This document shows positions 58,480-64,000 of a DNA stretch of 64,000 nucleotides, in pieces. The DNA is from Thiohalobacter thiocyanaticus (GTDB taxonomy: Bacteria; Pseudomonadota; Gammaproteobacteria; Thiohalobacterales; Thiohalobacteraceae), in the NCBI RefSeq assembly GCF_003932505.1, contig NZ_QZMU01000001.1:1612001-1676000 (forward strand), in the 5' to 3' direction. The notes beneath the pieces were generated by a model. That model worked only from the letters and a program-made list of their open reading frames with translations. It had not been told where the DNA came from and searched no databases. How positions within the stretch are numbered: the first letter of the stretch is position 1; every line of letters begins with the position of its first letter. Position numbers and translations under genes: made by a program.

Positions 58480-58701
58480 AAGAGCACCACGGAATACACG
58501 GAAAACCCGGAAAAATATAATTGCAAAAGCTGCCCGGTCTCCGTTCCGCTCAATGCTCGTTATTTCGGCCCAGGGCGGAACCCCTTGACTACGGCGGGTT
58601 ATGGATTCCGGCATTCGCCGGAATGACAGGAAATCCTTAAAAATCCACCAGCCTTATATTCAAGTACTGTCCGTGTTTTCCGTGTATTCCGTGGCGCTCT
58701 T
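58480..58701. repeat. Palindromic intergenic element, family B, copy 3, with nested family D half
   Basis: The ends AAGAGCACCACGGAATACAC and inverted GTGTATTCCGTGGCGCTCTT match copies 1 and 2. It is about 70 bases longer and contains an ATTCCGGC...GCCGGAATGAC palindrome at 58597-58629. Confidence 0.8.
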
Positions 58702-58716
58702 GATCTTTAATAAACC

Positions 58717-59929
58717 TCACACCCCGGCGCGGCGAAGGCGGCCGGTCTCGCCGGTGGCCAGCTGCATGCCCTTGCGGAAGCACACTGCGGCCTGATCCGG
58801 CTCTTCCAGTTCCTCCAGCAGGCTGCCCAACAGCTGATACCCTTCCACCGTGGGCTGGATCTCCAGAGCCGCCTCGAGATAGTTGCGGGCCTTGCCCCAC
58901 AGGCGGTTGAGGATCGCCAGCCGGCCGGCGGCCTGGAGCAGCACCGGATTGCGCGGCTGCTCCTTGAGCCATTCCTCCAGCTGCGAGAGCTGCATGCCCA
59001 GGTTCTCGCCCGCACCGGCGGACAATCCAGCAGGCGCTCGTTCGCGGCGGCGGGGATGGCCTCGCGCATCACCGGCTCGGCCGCGCTGTCCCGTTTCAGT
59101 GATGCAGGGCGCGTGTCGTAAGACCAGCAGCAGGTCGGCGCTCCGGGCTGCAGCCGTGTGGCAGCTGGGCCCCATAAACTTGCTGCAGCGCATCGGACGT
59201 CATGCTCGAGCGCAGTATAGTACGTTCCAGCCGCGCGCGATAGACCGTCTCCTCCAGCTCCAGGGTCGGCTCGGGCAATACCCGCGCGATTGGAGCTCCG
59301 GCAGGCAGCTCGCGCAGCCGCCTCCCAGTCGCCAGGCGCTTGTACAGGCGGGTGCGCATCTCAAAACACATAGCATTGACGCGTCGCGATTGCGCGCAGG
59401 TGGGTCAGAGGTGCCAGTGCCTTTTCCATCTGCTGCTGATGAACTGGCCGATGGCCTGGGTCAGCGACGGCGCGTCGGAATCCGGCATGGCCTGATGGGG
59501 CCAGACGCGTATTGATTCGCGGCGGGCATCCTCCCCTGATCCTGGGCGGCCCGGGCCGCGGCCAGATAGTTGAGCAGCGGGCTCTCGCTGTCATCCGCAT
59601 GCTCGACCAGCAGTTTCTCGGCCCGCGGCCAGTCGCCCTCGGACAGGGCCAGCAGCCCCTGGTTGAGCGAATGGCGGGCCCGCAGGGCCCGGCGCCGGCC
59701 GCGCCAGGCCCGCAGCCGCCGGGGGGTCCGCCGCACCCCCGGCCAGCAGCCGCAGCAGGGCATAGAGGACAATGAAACCCAGCAGCAGGGCGAACAGCAG
59801 CAGCGACAGGCTGGTCTCGACACTCCACTGACCGTAACCGATCAGCACATAGCCGGGCTCGTTGAGAAACACCAACCCCAGCACCACGCCCAGCGCCAGG
59901 GTAAGCAGGGCGAGGAACAGCGGCTTCAT
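58717..59929 (-). pseudogene. hemY: HemY-like membrane TPR protein, disrupted
   Basis: The N-terminus is clean with two membrane helices (LFLALLTLALGVVLGLVFL and LLLFALLLGFIVLYALLRLL) and the HemY pattern NEPGYVLIGYGQWSVETSL. From about 59740 to 59020 the frame shifts many times, though LLALSEGDWPRAEKLLVEHA, LERTILRSSMTSDALQQVY and TLTHLR-like pieces can be read. The C-terminal 100 residues are clean (MQLSQLEEWLKEQPRNPVLL). HemY is of unknown exact role but is conserved after hemCDX. The ATG overlaps the hemX stop. Confidence 0.8.
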
Positions 59930-61175
59930 GGTGCGCTCTCCGCGCCGTCATCGGCGGCGGCGTCGGAAGCGGCTTCCGGCGTGACCCGGCCGGCATCGAT
60001 CAGGGCCAGTTCCTGGCGCAGCAGGCGCAGGGAACCGGCGATGTCGGGCAGCTCGGGGCGCAGTTCCACCGCCAGCAACTCATCGATCTCCGCCCGCGCT
60101 TCGCGCACCGCCGGCTGCCCGACATCGAATTCCTGCGCCAGCCAGTCCCGCGCCGTGCGCAGGCTCACCCGGTACAGCTCGGGCGTGCCACGCAGGGCGG
60201 CCAGACGCGCGGTGTCGAGCTGCAGCCGCAGATTGGCATGGAGGAAGAACTGCTGATCCGGTGCCAGCAGTGGGGCGACCGGCTCATCGTTGCGCCGCAC
60301 CGCCACCAGCTGGCGCAGTTCATTCCACAGGGCCGCGGGCAGCTCGCGCCAGTCCCCGGCGGGCACCCCGGCGTCGGCATCGGGGCCTTCGGCGCGCGGT
60401 GTGGGCCGGTACTGGGCGCCGGCGACCTTGAGATCGTCGATATTGGCGGCCAGGGTCTCCAGGCGCAGGGCGATGCCGTCGATGGTTCCGGCTCGTTGAC
60501 ACTGCGCAGGGCGCCCAGCTCGCGGCTGATCTGTTCCCGCACCGGCAGGTAGGCCGCGTTGGCCAGCTCCTGCAGGCGCTGATCGGCGGTGGCGAGCGCG
60601 GCCAGGGCGGTATCCACATCCCGCGCCAGTTGCAGCCGCTGGTTGGCCACGTGCAGCAGATACTCGGCCTCGGCCAGCACCCAGGCCTCCTGGCTGCGCC
60701 CGACCTGGGCCCGCAGCACCCCGAAGGCCCGCTCCATGGCCTCGATCGACTGCTGCTGGTCGGCCAGATCCTGGCGCAGGCCGCGGCGGGCGCTGTCCGC
60801 TCCGTCCAGGGCGGATTCCATCCGGTTCACGGCGGCAGCGATGCGGTTGTCCAGGGCCTGGTTGCGGCTGTCGATCTGGGCCAGGACCTCCTGCTGCCAG
60901 CCGGCCTGGCGCTGGACCTCGTGCCAGATGAAATAGCCTCCGACCAGGGCCCCGACACCGACCAGCAGGTCCAGGATGGCCAGCGGTCCGGCGTAGCGCG
61001 GCCCGGCGCTGGGCCGGGGCGAGGCAGGGGCCGGCCGGCGGGGGGTGGGAGGACTTGCGCGGCGGTCGCCACTGGAACGCGAACTTGCGCCATCGGCTTC
61101 GCCGCCGTCTGAGCGCGCCTGATGCCCTGCCGGATGGGAATTGGGATTGGGGCTGGGGCTTTCTTGTTTTCACTA
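59926..61175 (-). pseudogene. hemX: HemX-like protein, disrupted
   Basis: The body reads as HemX: a membrane helix (LAILDLLVGVGALVGGYFIW), then a long coiled-coil (QALDNRIAAAVNRMESALDG, QRLQLARDVDTALAALATAD) and the C-terminal HemX domain (FFLHANLRLQLDTARLAAL, SLRTARDWLAQEFDVGQPAV). One frame change is needed near 60488 (SVNEPE to IDGIALRLET) and at least one in the Pro-rich N-terminal region (61000-61150). Despite its old annotation the family lacks methyltransferase residues. The start is uncertain, and 61175 is approximate. Confidence 0.8.
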
Positions 61176-61178
61176 TTT

Positions 61179-62014
61179 TCAGCTTCCCGATTGGGTGGGT
61201 TGGGCGCGGATTCCGCCGGGGCGGCCGCGCAGTCCCTCCAGCGCGGCAATCATGGCCGCGTCGTGAGCATCCTCGGCTCCCGGAACCTGTCGCGACCGAC
61301 GCCCCCCCCCCCCCCACCCACCCCCCCGCATCTCAGGGAGTGTTTCCCGGGTGCGGGGGCGATGGGCACGATCGCGGGTATGCCGCAACAAAGCGCGGCG
61401 CCGGACTCGCCCAGCAGGGTGAGCAGATTATCCAGGATTGCATTGCTGGTCACCATCACCGCATCGAGCCCGCCGCTGTACCAGCGTTGCAGCAGCGGGG
61501 CGGGATCCCGCGCGGGCAGGGCCCGCTCGTAGAGCTCGACGCATTCGACCCGGGCGCCACGCTCGCGCAGGGTGTCCCGGATCAGCTCGCGACCACCGCG
61601 CCCGCGCAGTATCACGATGGAACAATCCGTCAGGCGCTGCAAGTCCGGCAGCGCCAGCAATGCCTCGCTGGTATGGGGCGAGGGCGCGGCCAGACCGGCC
61701 GGGATGCCGGCGGCCGCCATGGCCGCCGCCGTGCGCCGGCCGATGGCCAGGGTACGCACCGCCGCCGGCCAGGGCCTGCCGCCGGCCTGCGCGCGCCAGG
61801 CGGCCACGGCGTTCACGCTGACGAACAGCGCGTAATCGAAGCTTTCCAGCGGCGCCGGCCAGTCGACCCGGTCCAGGTAGCGGATCTCCATCACCGGGAA
61901 CGGAACCGGCTCGGCACCCGCCGCGGCCAGTTGCTCGCACAGCGCACCGGCCTGGGCCTCGGGGCGGGTGACCAGCACCCTCCACCCCGCCAGCACCGGT
62001 CGCCGTCCCCGCAT
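61179..62014 (-). pseudogene. hemD: Uroporphyrinogen-III synthase with corrupted 3' end
   Basis: About 235 residues are clean: VLVTRPEAQAGALCEQLAAA, FDYALFVSVNAV, AIGRRTAAAMAAAGIPAGL, ILRGRGGRELIRDTLRERGA and VTSNAILDNLLTLLGESG. HemD closes and inverts ring D of the tetrapyrrole. Near 61350-61300 the frame breaks at a C-rich tract; the expected C-terminus (RTRETLPEM, then GAEDAHDAAMIAALEGLRG) continues in another frame to a TGA at 61179. It starts two bases before the hemC stop, in the normal hemCDXY order. Confidence 0.85.
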
Positions 62015-62015
62015 G

Positions 62016-62948
62016 CTAGGCGTCTTCGTAGAGCGCCTTGAGGATGGCGTCGGCGCCGCGGCCGAGCAGGTCGTCGGCCAGCACCCGGCCGAGTTCCTCG
62101 CCGTCCTCGGGCCGGCCGCTGATCACCCCGTGGACGATCTCGCTGCCGTCGGGACGGCCGACCAGGCCGCGCAGCACGATCACCCCGTGCTCGATTTCGG
62201 CATAGCCTCCGATCGGCACCTGGCAGCCGCCCTGCAGGGCCGCGTTCAGCGATCGCTCGGCGTTTACCCGCTGGGCGGTGCGGGCATCGCCCAGGGGCGC
62301 GATCAGGGCCTGGACCTCGGGATCCTCACGCCGGCACTCAATGCCGATCGCCCCCTGGCCGATGGCCGGCAGGATCACCTGCGGTCCGATTTCACTGCGG
62401 ATGCGGGCGCCGAAACCCAGGCGTTTGAGCCCGGCGCAGGCCAGGATGATGGCAGCATAGTCGCCGCGGTCGAGCTTCTCCAGCCGGGTGTTGACGTTGC
62501 CGCGCAGGTCGCGGATCTGCAGATCGGGACGCAGGGCGCGCAGCTGGCTCTGGCGGCGCAGGCTGGAGGTGCCGACCACTGCCCCTTGCGGTAGCGCCTC
62601 CCAGTCCGCATATTCATTGGAGACGAAGGCGTCGCGGGGATCGTCGCGGGCCAGGATCCGGGCCAGCTCCAGCCCCTCGGGCAGTTCGACCGGGACGTCC
62701 TTCATGGAATGTACGGCGATATCGGCCCGTCCCTCCAGCATGGCGGTCTCCAGTTCCTTGACGAACAGGCCCTTGCCCCCGATCTTGGCCAGCGGACTGT
62801 CGAGCACCCGGTCGCCCTGGGTGGTCATGGTGACCAGCTCGACCTCCAGGCCGGGGTGGTGTAGTTCCAGACCGGTCTTGACGTGTTCGGCCTGCCACAG
62901 GGCGAGCGCGCTCTTGCGGGTGGCGATGCGGAGCTTGGTCAGGGACAT
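62016..62948 (-). CDS. hemC: Hydroxymethylbilane synthase (porphobilinogen deaminase)
   Basis: 310 residues. It polymerises four porphobilinogens. The dipyrromethane cofactor cysteine is Cys242 in [14 protein letters not shown]; other landmarks are [42 protein letters not shown] and [11 protein letters not shown]. Length is normal and the gene is intact. It heads hemCDXY and diverges from the thioredoxin-fold gene with a 74-base gap that should hold both promoters. Confidence 0.97.
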   Translation of the reverse strand: MSLTKLRIATRKSALALWQAEHVKTGLELHHPGLEVELVTMTTQGDRVLDSPLAKIGGKGLFVKELETAMLEGRADIAVHSMKDVPVELPEGLELARILARDDPRDAFVSNEYADWEALPQGAVVGTSSLRRQSQLRALRPDLQIRDLRGNVNTRLEKLDRGDYAAIILACAGLKRLGFGARIRSEIGPQVILPAIGQGAIGIECRREDPEVQALIAPLGDARTAQRVNAERSLNAALQGGCQVPIGGYAEIEHGVIVLRGLVGRPDGSEIVHGVISGRPEDGEELGRVLADDLLGRGADAILKALYEDA

Positions 62949-63022
62949 GGTTTCTCTTGGGTATCAGGATTGAATAGCTCGGGCCGGCTGAGACGCCCGC
63001 GCGCAAGCAGTGAGGATAACGA

Positions 63023-63514
63023 GTGGTGAAACAGGCTTTCAAGTTTATCACGGGCGGGGTGCTGCTGCTCTGGCTGCTGGGCCAGGCTGCGGTCGGAGCC
63101 GGGACCCGGCCGGAGGTCCAGGAGGTTCAGAGCCTGGAGCAGGCCACCCACGAGGCGGCCGAGCGCGGCCTGCCGCTGCTGCTGGCCTTCAGCAGCCGGC
63201 ACTGCACCTATTGTGACCAGGTCGAGCAGAATTTCCTGATCCCGATGCTGATCAGTGGCGATTACGAGGACCGGGTGCTGATCCGCAAGCTCAACATCGA
63301 CGCCGGGGTGATGGTGGAGGACCTGCACGGGGAAATCCGCCCGGCGCGGCGCATCGCCGATGAGTATGACGTCGACATGACCCCGACCCTGCTGTTCCTG
63401 GGTCCGGACGGGAAGGAGCTGGCTGATCGTGTGGTCGGCCTGCTGACCCCGGACTTCTACGGCGGCTATATCGACCGCGGCATCGATACGGCCAACGCGG
63501 TGCTGCAGCAGTAA
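63023..63514 (+). CDS. Exported thioredoxin-fold protein
   Basis: 163 residues. A signal peptide (1-26, ending AAVGAG) precedes a thioredoxin domain with C61TYC64 in FSSRHCTYCDQVEQNF and a cis-proline loop MTPTLLFLGPDG. The pattern is closest to DUF255/SoxW-like or DsbD-gamma-like reductases, acting on periplasmic thiols. The start is one of two consecutive GTG codons (63023 or 63026) after GAGGATAAC. It converges on the response regulator gene, whose stop lies 32 bases away. Confidence 0.85.
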   Translation: MVKQAFKFITGGVLLLWLLGQAAVGAGTRPEVQEVQSLEQATHEAAERGLPLLLAFSSRHCTYCDQVEQNFLIPMLISGDYEDRVLIRKLNIDAGVMVEDLHGEIRPARRIADEYDVDMTPTLLFLGPDGKELADRVVGLLTPDFYGGYIDRGIDTANAVLQQ

Positions 63515-63545
63515 ACGCTTGAGGGCAACAACCTCTGCGTTACTC

Positions 63546-64000
63546 TCATCCCCCTTTAAGCAACCGCCGCACCTCGGGCTGCTGACGGCGGCTGACCTCC
63601 AGTCGCGCATCCACCCCGCGCAACACGGCACACAGCCGGCCCTCGGCGTCACGTTCCAACGCGCTGAGATAACGTCGCGCCACCAGGGCGTTGCGGTGGA
63701 TGCGGATGAACTGCTCGCCGAATTCCTCCTCCAGTGCCTTCAGCGCCTCCTCGATCAGGAATTCGCCCTCGCCGGTGCGCACGGTGACGTACTTGTTGTC
63801 GGCCTGGAAGTAGCGGATGTCGGTCACCGGCACCAGCTGCAGGCTGCCGCGGACCGGCACGCACAGGTGAGTGCGCTGACGCGGCCCGTCCTCGCCGGCA
63901 AGCCGCGCGGCCTGGGCCCGGTTGAGCCGGCAGGCATTGGCCAGCGCGGCCATCAGGCGCTCACTGCGGATGGGCTTGAGCAGGTAATCCACGGCGCAGG
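63546..64000 (-). CDS. LytTR-type response regulator (AlgR/LytR family), N-terminus cut by window edge
   Basis: The visible 151 residues start inside the receiver domain (AVDYLLKPIRSERLMAAL, the receiver's conserved Lys-Pro) and include the complete LytTR DNA-binding domain (about residues 45-145) with VPVTDIRYFQADNKYVTVRT and FIRIHRNALVARRYL. AlgR of gammaproteobacteria often lies beside hemC, as here. The frame is open to the last base of the window. Genes under its control cannot be told. Confidence 0.88.
   Translation of the reverse strand, partial: CAVDYLLKPIRSERLMAALANACRLNRAQAARLAGEDGPRQRTHLCVPVRGSLQLVPVTDIRYFQADNKYVTVRTGEGEFLIEEALKALEEEFGEQFIRIHRNALVARRYLSALERDAEGRLCAVLRGVDARLEVSRRQQPEVRRLLKGG

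Noticed and set aside
1-64000. tRNA or rRNA genes
   Set aside because: I looked for cloverleaf arms with the TTCGANNC T-loop and CCA ends in the intergenic gaps and found no convincing case; a covariance-model scan would be needed to exclude them.

Overview
The window is GC-rich, densely coded chromosomal DNA of a gammaproteobacterium. The gene neighbourhoods hisI-hisE-tatABC, topA-smg-dprA-lysM next to def-fmt-rsmB-ntrYX-trkAH, hemCDXY, ccsB-resB-cytochrome c4-engB and ubiD point to the Chromatiales/Ectothiorhodospiraceae side of the class. A DsrE2-type protein beside a rhodanese and a TtcA-like PP-loop enzyme fits a sulfur-oxidising relative. This placement is inference from gene content; no rRNA gene is present. 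I saw no tRNA, rRNA, CRISPR array, transposase or prophage gene.

Layout. 1-2.2 kb: end of histidine biosynthesis (hisI, hisE) and the Tat translocase. 2.2-8.1 kb (mostly minus): pentapeptide protein, HDOD protein, glutathionyl-hydroquinone reductase with a GGDEF remnant upstream, an acetolactate-synthase-like ThDP enzyme coupled to an EEP phosphohydrolase, DsbA. 8.2-12.4 kb: System II cytochrome c maturation (CcsB, ResB) and diheme cytochrome c4, opposite engB. 13.5-19.6 kb: polA, a LOG-family hydrolase, a DUF2782 protein and the two membrane subunits of a TRAP transporter. 19.9-28.8 kb: topA, smg, dprA, a LysM protein, then def, fmt, rsmB and a DUF4390 protein. 28.8-37.6 kb: ntrY, ntrX, trkA, trkH, a TPR gene and ampG, all recognisable but broken by dense small indels and substitutions. 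37.6-43.6 kb: CvrA-like antiporter, a C-terminal-haem cytochrome, DUF488, a lipid A acyltransferase, TtcA-like protein, rhodanese, DsrE-like protein. 44-53.6 kb: proline iminopeptidase, dtd, rnd, DUF1289, glutathione reductase, an orphan NarX-type kinase, oligopeptidase A, ubiD. 53.6-58.5 kb: a tandem-repeat surface protein with a VPxPA-type C-terminal sorting signal and one frameshift, an NAD-dependent epimerase and a ferredoxin-reductase separated by a structured inverted repeat. 58.7-64 kb: hemY, hemX and hemD (damaged), hemC, a thioredoxin-fold protein and a truncated LytTR response regulator.

Three things stand out. First, block 29.24-36.74 kb and a lighter block at 59.0-61.35 kb are corrupted while flanking genes are clean, and the edges fall inside genes; uncorrected or low-coverage sequence explains this better than biology. 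Second, intergenic spaces carry several families of dispersed palindromic repeats, some nested in each other. Third, a 262-bp element with a perfect 32-bp terminal inverted repeat gives two divergent genes the same first nine codons. I found no convincing new multi-gene system; the best candidates for real novelty are the 262-bp element, the repeat-rich exported protein and the sulfur-relay gene cluster.
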